Part shown: positions 54,768 through 63,267 of the stretch, in pieces | Position numbering within the stretch: position 1 is the first letter of the stretch | Layout: each line of letters starts with the position of its first letter | Source of the DNA: Acidobacteriaceae bacterium | GTDB lineage: Bacteria > Acidobacteriota > Terriglobia > Terriglobales > Acidobacteriaceae | Assembly (NCBI GenBank): GCA_003170825.1 | Contig: PMYL01000017.1 | Location: 1-64,000, forward strand | Direction of reading: 5' to 3' | Length of the DNA stretch: 64,000 bases | Notes under the pieces: model-generated | Seen by the model: the letters and a program-made list of their open reading frames with translations, nothing else | The model's database searches: none | Told to the model about the DNA's origin: nothing | Program-made: the position numbers and the translations under genes

Positions 54768-57700
54768 GTGGAGGCGCGCGGTTTTGCGCAGGCTGGATTC
54801 TGTTTGAAGGAAGTTTCACCCGCTCCCGTGGCCCAAAATCATGCCAATTCGAAGGATGCAGCGAGAAAAGCCGCCCGGCGCTCGGCCTGGGCTTCCGCAT
54901 CCACCGGTGCGCGCGGCGCGCGGCGCGTGCTCGGAGCGGTATTGCTGCTGGCCGGGGCGCTGTCTGGCCTGGCGCTGGAGCCTTCGACGCCGTTGGCGAA
55001 CTATGGCCGACAGGCATGGGTGATGGAGAACGGGCTGCCGCAGAACACGGTCCAGGCGCTGGTGCAGACGCGGCAGGGGTTTGTGTGGCTGGGGACCGAG
55101 GTGGGACTGGTGCGGTTCGACGGGAATGGATTTCAAGTCTACGACAAGAACACGACGCCGGCGCTGCCTGGGAACGATGTGCGGTGTTTGCTGGAGACGC
55201 GGGACGGGGCGCTGTGGATCGGGACCAGCGAAGGACTTGCGCGGTGGAAAGATGGGACGGTTGCGGCGTTCACGACGAAGGACGGGCTGCCGGGGAGTGG
55301 GATACGAGGGCTGGCAGAGGCGAGCGATGGTGCGGTCTGGGCTTATACCGACGCGGGATTGGCGCGGCAGAGTGGAGGGCAGTTCAGGGTAAAGAGCTTC
55401 TGGGTTCCAGGGTCAAGGGTTACAACCGTTTCGAAGAGCGGACAGAGCAGTGCATGGTTGGACCCGGGCCTAAATGCAGGGAACGACTGGAACCAGCCTT
55501 CCCCGGTAGCGGGGCTCCCGGTGGATGCAAACGAATTTTTCGCTGAGTTGACGAATGGAGACATCGCAGTTGGGGTTAAGGACGCAATTGTTGTGATGAG
55601 CCGGGCACCCGCTACAGATACGCGGCTCGCTGCGGGGAAGGAGCTTCCGGGAAGCAAAATTCAGGCGCTGTTTGCGGACCGCGAAGGCACCCTGTGGATC
55701 GGGACCAATGCAGGGCTGGCGCGTATAGATGGGGGCAAGGTGCAACTGCTGCCGGTAACCGATCCGTTGGCCACGGCGAGTGTGCTGGCGCTGATGGAAG
55801 ACCGCGAGGGCAATCTGTGGGCGGGGACCGAGACCGGCGGGCTGCACATTCTGCGCGATCAGCGCTTCCGCACCCTCGGTGCGCGGGAAGGACTATCATC
55901 CGACGCTACGACCACGGTGGTGGAGGATGGGACGGGGACGCTGTGGGTGGGAACCAGCGGGGGCGGGCTGAATGCACTCGACCGGAGCGGGGCCGGGTTG
56001 GGCGCGGGCAAGGTGCGAACTTATTCGGTTAGGAACGGCCTCGCGAGCGATGTGATTCTTTCGCTGGCCGCGGCTCCTAACGGCGACCTTTGGGTGGGAA
56101 CGCCGGATGGGCTCAACCGCATTCGCAAGGGCAAGATTGATGCTTTTACCTCGGCGGACGGCTTGCCGGACGACTTCATCCGTTCCCTGCTGGCAGACGC
56201 CGATGGTTCGCTGTGGATCGGCACGCGGCGCGGGCTGACGCACTGGACGGATCGGATGGCTGGGACGCATTCCGGCGCGCACATGGAGACCTATACGCAG
56301 GCAAGCGGGCTGGGCAGCGATCTGGTGGGCGCGATGGCGCGTGACTCGGCCGGCGATTTGTGGGTGGCGACGCTGGCGGGGCTGTCCAGATTGGAAAGAC
56401 CAAGTGGGCTGCACGGGGGCGCGATTGCCAACTACACGACCGCCAACGGCCTCTCGAGCAACGTGGTGACGGCGCTGTTGCCGCGAAGCGACGGGACACT
56501 GCTGATCGGCACGCAGGACCATGGGTGGAACCTGTGGAATGGGCGGAGTTTCACGGCCGCGGTGGGCAAGAGTTTTGGGGGGCTGGAGCAGACGACCATT
56601 CACGCCATTCTGGACGAAGAGGGTCCGGGGGGCGCTGGGCATTTGTGGTTTGCCACAGGCAATGGGATTGCCAGGTGCGACTGCACCAGGTCGGGCGGCT
56701 GCACGCATTGGATCGAGTTCGGCGCGGCGGATGGGCTGCGCAGCCGCGAGACGGCGACCAACAGCCATCCATCAGCCTGGCGCTCCCGCGATGGCCACTT
56801 GTGGTTTGCCACGCCGAAGGGCCTCGTCGAAGTCGACCCGGCGCACTTTCCGGTGAACAACGTTCCGCCACCGGTCGAGCTGGAGCGCTTTGCGGTGGAC
56901 GATGTGGCATTGTATGCAGCGGGCCCTTCGGTTGTGGTTCAAGCAGGGCACGTGCACTTCCAGTTCGACTACGCGGGGCTGAGCTTTGTTGCGCCGCAGA
57001 AGGTGCGCTACCGCTATATGCTGGAGGGCTTCGACCGGGACTGGACCGAGGCTGGGGCGCGGCGCAGCGCTTACTACACGAATATTCCGCCGGGGCGGTA
57101 CACCTTCCGGGTGCAGGCGGCGAACAACGACGGGCTTTGGAATACGGAGGGCGCGGCGCTCACGTTCGAACTGCGGCCGCACTTTTATCAGACGGCGTGG
57201 TTTTATACCTTGCTGGCGGCATTGGCGGTGGGGATGGTGGTGCTGGTGCAGAGGCGGCGGCTCAAGCGGGCGGAAAGCGAGTTTCGCGCCGTGCTGGGCG
57301 AGCGCAACCGCATTGCGCGCGAGATCCACGACACGCTGGCGCAGGGGTATGTGGGCATCTCAGTGCAGTTGGAGGTGCTGGCGGAGCTGCTGCGCATGAA
57401 CAAGGCAGAGGCCGCGGCGAAGCATCTGGACCTGACGCGCGGGTACGTGCGCGAAGGGTTGGCCGATGCGCGGCAGTCGATCTGGGCGCTGCGGTCGCAG
57501 GACTTGGGCGAGACAACGCTGCCGGTGAAGCTGCGGCGCATGGTGGAGCAGGCCGGGGGCAATGGCTTTGAGTCGCGATTCGGTATTTTCGGCGCTTATC
57601 GGGCGTTGCCGGCGAAGACGGAGCGCGAATTGCTGCGCGTGGCCCAGGAAGCCATCCATAATGTGAAGAAGCACGCAGGGGCGAAGAATCTGTTTGTGCA

Positions 57701-57926
57701 GTTGGAGTACGGGCGGGGCGAGATTGCGCTCGAGGTTCGGGACGATGGGCGCGGGTTTGCTTCGGGCGAAGAGCCGGCATCGCCCGCGGGGCACTATGGA
57801 CTGACCGGGATGCGCGAGCGCGCGGCGGCCATTGGCGGAGTACTTGAGGTGACGAGCGAGTCGGGCGCGGGAACGACAGTGCGGCTGCGAGCGGCGGCGC
57901 CTAGAGAGCAGAAGGAGCAAAATTGA
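54768..57926 (+). CDS. Hybrid-propeller sensor histidine kinase (HPK7, Reg_prop/Y_Y_Y)
   Basis: 1052 residues from a GTG at 54768 (start not certain). A signal anchor (RRVLGAVLLLAGALSGLALE) precedes about 14 two-component propeller repeats (WLGTEVGLVRFDG, ALWIGTSEGLARWKDG, LWVGTPDGLNRIRKG and others), a Y_Y_Y domain near 725-790 (YRYMLEGFDRDWTEAG, YTNIPPGRYTFRVQAANNDG), one transmembrane helix near 807-830, a HisKA_3 dimerisation region with the phospho-His in ERNRIAREIHDTLAQGYVGI (near 853) and HATPase_c with ELLRVAQEAIHNVKKHAG and DDGRGF. The periplasmic propeller senses a ligand, often polysaccharide-derived in related systems. Overlaps the LuxR regulator by 4 bases. Confidence 0.93.
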   Translation: MEARGFAQAGFCLKEVSPAPVAQNHANSKDAARKAARRSAWASASTGARGARRVLGAVLLLAGALSGLALEPSTPLANYGRQAWVMENGLPQNTVQALVQTRQGFVWLGTEVGLVRFDGNGFQVYDKNTTPALPGNDVRCLLETRDGALWIGTSEGLARWKDGTVAAFTTKDGLPGSGIRGLAEASDGAVWAYTDAGLARQSGGQFRVKSFWVPGSRVTTVSKSGQSSAWLDPGLNAGNDWNQPSPVAGLPVDANEFFAELTNGDIAVGVKDAIVVMSRAPATDTRLAAGKELPGSKIQALFADREGTLWIGTNAGLARIDGGKVQLLPVTDPLATASVLALMEDREGNLWAGTETGGLHILRDQRFRTLGAREGLSSDATTTVVEDGTGTLWVGTSGGGLNALDRSGAGLGAGKVRTYSVRNGLASDVILSLAAAPNGDLWVGTPDGLNRIRKGKIDAFTSADGLPDDFIRSLLADADGSLWIGTRRGLTHWTDRMAGTHSGAHMETYTQASGLGSDLVGAMARDSAGDLWVATLAGLSRLERPSGLHGGAIANYTTANGLSSNVVTALLPRSDGTLLIGTQDHGWNLWNGRSFTAAVGKSFGGLEQTTIHAILDEEGPGGAGHLWFATGNGIARCDCTRSGGCTHWIEFGAADGLRSRETATNSHPSAWRSRDGHLWFATPKGLVEVDPAHFPVNNVPPPVELERFAVDDVALYAAGPSVVVQAGHVHFQFDYAGLSFVAPQKVRYRYMLEGFDRDWTEAGARRSAYYTNIPPGRYTFRVQAANNDGLWNTEGAALTFELRPHFYQTAWFYTLLAALAVGMVVLVQRRRLKRAESEFRAVLGERNRIAREIHDTLAQGYVGISVQLEVLAELLRMNKAEAAAKHLDLTRGYVREGLADARQSIWALRSQDLGETTLPVKLRRMVEQAGGNGFESRFGIFGAYRALPAKTERELLRVAQEAIHNVKKHAGAKNLFVQLEYGRGEIALEVRDDGRGFASGEEPASPAGHYGLTGMRERAAAIGGVLEVTSESGAGTTVRLRAAAPREQKEQN

Positions 57927-58573
57927 CAAAGGAATCGATTCGCGTGCTGGTTGTGGAAGACCACCACGTGGTGCGCCAGGGACTGGTTGCGCTGCTGAAC
58001 GTGGTGGACGGCCTGGAGGTGGTGGGCGAGGCCGCGGACGGCGTGGAGGCCATTGCGCAGTTTCGCAAGCACCAGCCGGCTATCACGCTGATCGACCTGC
58101 GGCTGCCGCGGCTGAGCGGCGTCGAGGTCATCGAGCGCATCCGCATGGAGACGCCGCAGGCGCGCTTTATCGTGCTGACCACGTACGACGGCGACGAGGA
58201 CATCTATCGCGCCCTGCAAGCCGGCGCGCGGGCCTATCTGCTGAAGGGCATGACGAGCGAGGAGCTGATTGCGACGATTCGGGCGGTTCATGCGGGGAAA
58301 TCGCACATCCCGGCGGCGATTGCCGAGAAGCTGGCCGAGCGCATGGGCACCGAGGAGCTGACGCCGCGCGAGTTCGAGGTGCTGGAGCAGATTGTGCGCG
58401 GCAAGAGCAACAGGGAGATCGGGATCGAGCTCGCAATTTCAGAGGCTACGGTGAAGACGCACATCAACAGTTTGCTGGGCAAGCTGGGCGTGACGGACCG
58501 GACGCAGGCAGCGACGGCGGCGATCCAGCGCGGGATTGTTCCGCTCGAATCCCTGAGAAAGCCGAAATCATGA
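57923..58573 (+). CDS. LuxR-type response regulator (NarL family)
   Basis: 216 residues from a TTG at 57923, overlapping the kinase stop (TTGA), with GAAGGAGC upstream. Receiver domain: VLVVEDHHVVRQGLVALLNV with the acidic pair, phospho-acceptor Asp in ITLIDLRLPRLSGVEV, Thr in FIVLTTYDG, and Lys in AYLLKGMTSEE. C-terminal LuxR helix-turn-helix: ELTPREFEVLEQIVRGKSNR, EIGIELAISEATVKTHINSL. It is phosphorylated by the kinase above and binds DNA as a dimer. The small secreted protein gene overlaps its stop by ATGA. Confidence 0.95.
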   Translation: MTKESIRVLVVEDHHVVRQGLVALLNVVDGLEVVGEAADGVEAIAQFRKHQPAITLIDLRLPRLSGVEVIERIRMETPQARFIVLTTYDGDEDIYRALQAGARAYLLKGMTSEELIATIRAVHAGKSHIPAAIAEKLAERMGTEELTPREFEVLEQIVRGKSNREIGIELAISEATVKTHINSLLGKLGVTDRTQAATAAIQRGIVPLESLRKPKS

Positions 58574-59100
58574 AGAATAAGCCAATGAGAAAAGCGATTT
58601 TTTGCGGAGTGTTTTTGGCGTTGATCGCTCCGCTGGCGCAGGCGCAGAAGGCGGCGTGGCGGCAGGCTACGGATGCGGAGTTGGCGTCGCTGTTGCCGGC
58701 TCGTGCGCCTGTGGAGAAGGAACACATCGAGACGGAGATGCGGACAGCTTCCGGCATTGTGAACAGTAAAGGGCACTTCATTGCCGGGGTGGTGCTGATT
58801 ACGCCGGGCTACTCCGCCAACGGCAAGTATTCGCACTATCTGCTTGTGCAGGTTCCGGTGCGGATCGGCGGAATTGCGCTGAAGCCGGGGGAGTATGTTT
58901 TTGGATACACGCACACAACAAGCGACGTCCTGAGTGTGCATTTCCACGAGGCCGCCACCGGCGCACTGGCGGGCACCACGGACGCGCATCTCATCGCCGG
59001 CTCCAGCCGTGTGACGAGCCTGCACATCTGGCCGCCAGGGGATAAGGCGCTGATTCAGATCGGGCGGTTTGGGATTCCGTATGAAATCGGCGAGAAGTAA
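58570..59100 (+). CDS. Small exported protein coupled to the two-component system
   Basis: 176 residues with signal peptide MKNKPMRKAIFCGVFLALIA ending AQAQ. The mature protein has short beta segments (GHFIAGVVLITPGYSANGKY, HYLLVQVPVRIGGIALKPGE, YVFGYTHTTSDVLSVHFHEA) and a His-rich patch. No family is recognised, though the arrangement resembles small acidobacterial beta-barrel proteins. The ATG overlaps the regulator stop by 4 bases and a terminator follows, so it is the third gene of the signalling operon and perhaps a ligand-binding or feedback component (inference). Confidence 0.75.
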   Translation: MKNKPMRKAIFCGVFLALIAPLAQAQKAAWRQATDAELASLLPARAPVEKEHIETEMRTASGIVNSKGHFIAGVVLITPGYSANGKYSHYLLVQVPVRIGGIALKPGEYVFGYTHTTSDVLSVHFHEAATGALAGTTDAHLIAGSSRVTSLHIWPPGDKALIQIGRFGIPYEIGEK

Positions 59101-59123
59101 TCGGCGAAGAGCGTGAGACATCA

Positions 59124-59146
59124 AAGGCCCGCGCAATGCGGGCCTT
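59124..59146. terminator. Terminator hairpin after the two-component operon
   Basis: AAGGCCCGC (59124-59132) pairs with GCGGGCCTT (59138-59146) around GCAAT. It lies between the convergent signalling and respiratory operons and could serve both. Confidence 0.75.
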
Positions 59147-59174
59147 GCCGTTGATGCCGGATTGATGGAGGAGG

Positions 59175-60632
59175 CTACTTCTGCGCGGTCAGCACGCCTT
59201 TCTGTGAGCCTGGCGCAGGCGGGTTGACCTGCGCGTTGAGGTAGTTAGTGAGGTCGTCGATGTCTTGTTTGGTTCCGACCATGGGAGGCATGAAGCGGCG
59301 GTAGGGCGAGTCGGGCTTGTTTTCGTGGAGCATGACGATGAAGTTGCCGATGTTGGCGCGGTCGCGGCCGGCAAGCAGTTGGGCGAGCGGCCGGTAGCCA
59401 TTGAGGGTGTGGCAGGAACCGCACTCGCCGCGGAAGATGGCCTCACCACGGGAGTAGCTGTAGGGGCGGTCGAGCGGGTCGGTGTCACCTGGCGATGTGA
59501 GCATGTCAAAGCCAGTAGGACGACCATTCCACCAGACCCACATCGAGTGCGCCAGATAGCCTTCCTGATTGATTCGGTCGACGTAGGGGACGCGCACGCC
59601 GTTCGAGTACATCCAGCGGCCGATGACGTAGGGCTTGCGCAGCATCTCGCGGGCGTATTCGCCGGAGCCTGTGGCGATGAGGGCCAGAAGCAGGACGGCC
59701 AACGCGTGCGAAAGATTGAATTCCACCGGATTGCGATAGGCCAGATAATAGGCGACGCCGACGATGGTGGCTGAGGTGACGATGATGACCAGGGCGATGC
59801 GCGTGATGATCGAAAAGGTGCCGGCGTTGATGGTGTCGATGCCCAGGATGAGCAGGGCGCGCTGCGACGCGGGGACCATCCTGTAATACCAGATCATGAG
59901 GAAGGGCATGGCCACAAAGGAGGGAACGAGCCACTTGACGCTCCACTTGACGAGGCTGGTCTTGAGCGCCGGCTGCTTGTCGCCGTCGATGCGGCTGGCG
60001 CTGATGAGCGCCCAGACGCCGGCCAGCGAGGCGCAAACGCAGGTGCGCAGAAAGAGGCTGGGCCAGTAAGTGGGGTTGAAGAGGGCAAACCAGAACTTGC
60101 CGGCTTCGTGGCCGGTGCCGGCGACGGCAAGCCACGCATCGCCCGGCGTGAGCATGAAGGAGAGAATGCCGTTGATGATGGCCAGGGTGAAGAACGAGGC
60201 CCCGGCATAGACCCAGCCCACGGTCAGGTGGAGCTTGGGATCAATGCGGTTCCAAGTGTAGTAGTAGACCGCGGCGGTGCTCAGCTCGACGATGAAGAAG
60301 ACCCACTCGATGGCCCAGCCGAAGACGAAGTTGTGAATCAGCGTGCTGGTGGCCTCGGGATGGGTAAGGCCGATGGCGAACCAGATGCCGACGCCGGAGA
60401 TGGTACCGAAGACTCCGGTGAGGATGAGGAAAAACTTCGAGTAGCCGACCAACTGCGCGAGCCATGCGGCGCGGGTTTCGGGGTCGGTCATGCGCATTGC
60501 CTTGCGCTCGGCCAGCGGCAGATAGAGTCCGCCGCCGACGGCGAAGAGCGCAATCATCATATGGAAGATGGCGATGATGCCGATCACCCAGCCCGAGCCG
60601 AGATAGGGAATGTTCCAGAATGGATAGTTCAT
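59175..60632 (-). CDS. CydA-like membrane cytochrome fused to a cytochrome c domain
   Basis: 485 residues. The N-terminal 350 residues are CydA-like: helix with a His in GIIAIFHMMIALFAVGGGLY, the helix with two Glu in WAIEWVFFIVELSTAAVYYY, and further helices up to NLSHALAVLLLALIATGSGE. The C-terminal 130 residues form a c-type heme domain with CGSCHT near 401-405 and a Met in RFMPPMVGT as possible sixth ligand. There is no CydA Q-loop. It follows the cytochrome b gene and starts with AGGAG that is part of a heptamer repeat. It probably takes electrons within or beside the bc complex (inference). Confidence 0.85.
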   Translation of the reverse strand: MNYPFWNIPYLGSGWVIGIIAIFHMMIALFAVGGGLYLPLAERKAMRMTDPETRAAWLAQLVGYSKFFLILTGVFGTISGVGIWFAIGLTHPEATSTLIHNFVFGWAIEWVFFIVELSTAAVYYYTWNRIDPKLHLTVGWVYAGASFFTLAIINGILSFMLTPGDAWLAVAGTGHEAGKFWFALFNPTYWPSLFLRTCVCASLAGVWALISASRIDGDKQPALKTSLVKWSVKWLVPSFVAMPFLMIWYYRMVPASQRALLILGIDTINAGTFSIITRIALVIIVTSATIVGVAYYLAYRNPVEFNLSHALAVLLLALIATGSGEYAREMLRKPYVIGRWMYSNGVRVPYVDRINQEGYLAHSMWVWWNGRPTGFDMLTSPGDTDPLDRPYSYSRGEAIFRGECGSCHTLNGYRPLAQLLAGRDRANIGNFIVMLHENKPDSPYRRFMPPMVGTKQDIDDLTNYLNAQVNPPAPGSQKGVLTAQK

Positions 60633-60635
60633 TTT

Positions 60636-60741
60636 TAGCTCCTAGCTTCTAACTGCTAGCTCCTAGCTTCCATCTCATTTGTGCCAACTCCGAGCGATTT
60701 GATTCAGCACAACGGGCTAGAAGCTAGAGGCTAGTAGCTAA
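60636..60741. repeat. TAGC heptamer repeats forming a long stem in a respiratory operon
   Basis: Five heptamers TAGCTCC, TAGCTTC, TAACTGC, TAGCTCC, TAGCTTC (60636-60670) and the complementary set GGGCTAG, AAGCTAG, AGGCTAG, TAGCTAA (60714-60741). The two arms can pair, and on the minus strand the first arm includes the AGGAG that serves the CydA-like gene. Confidence 0.75.
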
Positions 60742-60749
60742 AAGCTGCT

Positions 60750-61832
60750 TTACCGAATGGTCCAATAGCCGATGACGGTGGTGGCCAGCAGCGCGAAGAC
60801 CGCCAGCAGTCCGAAGTAGTGTGCGGCGCGGGCGCGCTGACCGGATTCCTTGTTGATGTCATAGAAGGGAATCAGAATCCACAGCACGATGCCGAGGGTG
60901 AACAGCAGAATGCCCGCAATCTCGCCGGGCTCGCCTTGCAGCCACTTGACCATGCCCAGCAGCTTGAGCATCTCAAAGGGGCTCATGAAGTACCACTCGG
61001 GATGAATGCCGGCGGGGGCGGGAACGAGGGAATCGGCCTGCTTGCCCAGCGCCCACGGGAACACCGAAGCCAGCAGGGCGAGAATGTTCAGCGAGATAAG
61101 CCACATGGCAAGGTCTTTGCGAACGAAGTTAGGAAAGGACGGCATGTTCTTGCGCTGCTCCGGCGGCAGGGCTTCAACGGACGGAGGCACGGCATTACCG
61201 TGGCGTTGGACAAGCCAAAGGTGAAACGCGAGCAGGGGCAGGAAGATAGCGGGCAGCACCACCACGTGCAGGGCAAAGAAGCGCTGCACCGTGAACTCGC
61301 TCACATCCGGGCCGCCGCGCAGCATGTTGGCGACGGCGGGACCGACAAACGGAATCACCGCGGGAATCTGCAGGCCGACTTTGGTGGCAAAGTAGCTCAA
61401 CTCATCCATGGGCAGCAGGTAGCCGGAGAAGCCGAAGACCGAGGCAATCCCCAACAGCGCCATGCCGCTGAGCCAGCCGAACTCGCGCGGCTTGCGGTAA
61501 GCCTTCATGAAGTAGACCGAGAACATGTGCACCAGGATGGCGAAGATCATCAGGTTTGCGGACCAGGCGTGCGCGGAACGGATGAGCCAGCCGAAGTGCA
61601 TGACGAAGGTGATCTGGCGGACCGACTCGTAGGCCTCCGCGCCGGGCCGGTAGTAGACCAGCAGCAGCACGCCGGTGAAGCACTGGACGAGGAAGAGGAA
61701 GAGCGAGATGCCGCCCCAGTAGTACCAGAAGGATTGGGCGTGGACGGGGACGGTCTTATGGCGCGCAAAGGCGGCCAGCTCGCTGAGGCCCAGGCGCTCA
61801 TCGATCCAGTGATAAATGGTCTTTGAAGTCAT
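60750..61832 (-). CDS. Cytochrome b of a bc-type quinol oxidase
   Basis: 360 residues with about eight transmembrane helices, so the b6 and subunit IV halves are fused. Heme b ligands are in HFGWLIRSAHAWSANLMIFA followed by ILVHMF, and HVVVLPAIFLPLLAFHLW. The Qo-site motif PEWY is in HPEWYFMSPFEMLKLLG. A good GAGAGGATAAAAGGC precedes the ATG at 61832. With the Rieske protein it oxidises menaquinol in the inner membrane. The unknown gene upstream ends five bases before its start. Confidence 0.95.
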   Translation of the reverse strand: MTSKTIYHWIDERLGLSELAAFARHKTVPVHAQSFWYYWGGISLFLFLVQCFTGVLLLVYYRPGAEAYESVRQITFVMHFGWLIRSAHAWSANLMIFAILVHMFSVYFMKAYRKPREFGWLSGMALLGIASVFGFSGYLLPMDELSYFATKVGLQIPAVIPFVGPAVANMLRGGPDVSEFTVQRFFALHVVVLPAIFLPLLAFHLWLVQRHGNAVPPSVEALPPEQRKNMPSFPNFVRKDLAMWLISLNILALLASVFPWALGKQADSLVPAPAGIHPEWYFMSPFEMLKLLGMVKWLQGEPGEIAGILLFTLGIVLWILIPFYDINKESGQRARAAHYFGLLAVFALLATTVIGYWTIR

Positions 61833-61837
61833 GCCTT

Positions 61838-62701
61838 TTATCCTCTCCCGGCTTCCTCTTGCTCAATCTCCGCTAGATAAGCATCTGCCTTTTGAGGCGA
61901 AATGCCCTTGTACACTCTTAGCAACCAAGCACAGTCGCAATCAAATCCAAGACGCACCGCCTGAACGAGTTTCTGACGCTGTTGCACATCCAGATTCATC
62001 GAAGTCCCATTCCAAATCTCATTCAAATCCAACTCGGAACGTTCTTCTGGGACTATGACAATGGATGGGCATTCCCGTTCTAGCTGCTGGAGGAATACCG
62101 GCAGAATGGGACTATACCATTTCCATTTCATAATGAGACGTCCTTTTTCATTGTCCACGTATACCTGCTTACCTGAATCAAGCAACATAGTGCTACAACC
62201 AAGCCCTCCAACGCTACACGGCAATGAACGGATGTCATTGGAATAACTTTCCGCGACCGTCTGAGTAGGTTTGATCACCAACGATTCGACTATTTTGGGC
62301 TTAGGCCCGTATAAAAACACTTCGACAGTTCGGGCGGATATCGAAGCGATGTCCGAAGCTTCAAGCATGAGGACATCCGGCTCATTGAGGTCACCTTTCC
62401 CCCATCCTCGTCTCGCAAAAAGCCGAACGTACATCCGGTCAGCACCGCCCGCAATAACCCAGTTCAGGCGGGCGGATCTTCCGCGCCAAAGCAGAAACAC
62501 ATTTAACACAAGAAAAACAGGAATGTCGAGCCAGACCGCAGTCCGTGTCGAAACAATGAGGCTTAAAGCGAGTGCGATCAACAGGCTCAGTACACACGCA
62601 ATGCACGCGAGAGTCAGCGCGGACCAAACCACGCAAGCCAGTGCTCCCGCCGATGCGACGATCGTAGCTACTTCCGGTGAGTCAGATCGTACGAGTTTCA
62701 T
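61838..62701 (-). CDS. Unknown membrane protein inserted in the bc operon
   Basis: 287 residues: two or three N-terminal hydrophobic helices (VASAGALACVVWSALTLACI, ACVLSLLIALALSLIV, LDIPVFLVLNVFLLWRG) and a cytoplasmic domain with SIVIVPEERSELDLNEIWNG, FDCDCAWLLRVYKGISPQKA. No family is recognised. Base composition is visibly less GC-rich than in the neighbours. AAAGGAG lies 12 bases before the ATG. It lies 44 bases after the Rieske stop and 5 bases before cytochrome b, so it is co-transcribed. An acquired insertion or an accessory factor of the complex are both possible. Confidence 0.75.
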   Translation of the reverse strand: MKLVRSDSPEVATIVASAGALACVVWSALTLACIACVLSLLIALALSLIVSTRTAVWLDIPVFLVLNVFLLWRGRSARLNWVIAGGADRMYVRLFARRGWGKGDLNEPDVLMLEASDIASISARTVEVFLYGPKPKIVESLVIKPTQTVAESYSNDIRSLPCSVGGLGCSTMLLDSGKQVYVDNEKGRLIMKWKWYSPILPVFLQQLERECPSIVIVPEERSELDLNEIWNGTSMNLDVQQRQKLVQAVRLGFDCDCAWLLRVYKGISPQKADAYLAEIEQEEAGRG

Positions 62702-62745
62702 CGTTTTTTTGAACTCCTTTACTAGAATCCAAATGCGCTTTTGCG

Positions 62746-63267
62746 TTACGCGCGAGAAACTTCCACGCCGGCTTCGTTGACGGCCACTTTGAAGAGTTTG
62801 AGCGGTTTGGGCGGCGGGCCGCTGACGTTGGCGCCGGTGTAGGCGTTGTAGACGCCGCCGTGGCAGGCGCAGTGGATGCGGTCGGCCTGCGGCTCATACT
62901 GCACCGTGCAGCCCAGGTGCGTGCAGACGGCGGTCATGGATATCCAGCGGCCGTCCTCATGGTGGATGAGCATGGCCGGAGCGGCGCCGAACTTGAACAT
63001 GAGCACCGAGGCCAGGGGCAGCTTTTGCGCGTCCTTCAGCGTGACCTCAGTGACGGCGGTGGCGCTGAGGGCTATCTCTTCGGGCGAGGCCAGGTAGCGG
63101 TAGATGGGATAGGCGAGGGCGGCAGTGTAGAGCAGTCCCGCTGCGCCGGCCGCGGCCAGGAAGAAGCGGCGGGTGGTGGTTTCACCGGGTTCCTCGACAA
63201 AGGGTTGCAGATGCGTCCCTTCGGGTAGGGCAATTCGTTCGCCTGAAACAATCGGATCGCTCATCAT
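62746..63267 (-). CDS. Rieske iron-sulfur protein
   Basis: 173 residues from the first of two ATGs (GGAGG seven bases upstream). A Tat-like signal anchor TTRRFFLAAAGAAGLLYTAA precedes the Rieske domain with the two cluster motifs CTHLGC (near 115) and CACHGG (near 133), then NAYTGANVSGPPPKPLKLFK. The 2Fe-2S cluster is bound by two Cys and two His, and two further Cys form the disulfide of the high-potential type. The stop of the upstream membrane protein gene overlaps its start (TGATG). Confidence 0.95.
   Translation of the reverse strand: MMSDPIVSGERIALPEGTHLQPFVEEPGETTTRRFFLAAAGAAGLLYTAALAYPIYRYLASPEEIALSATAVTEVTLKDAQKLPLASVLMFKFGAAPAMLIHHEDGRWISMTAVCTHLGCTVQYEPQADRIHCACHGGVYNAYTGANVSGPPPKPLKLFKVAVNEAGVEVSRA

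Noticed and set aside
60636-60741. Heptamer array as a CRISPR
   Set aside because: Units are only 7 bases with no unique spacers of regular length and no cas genes.
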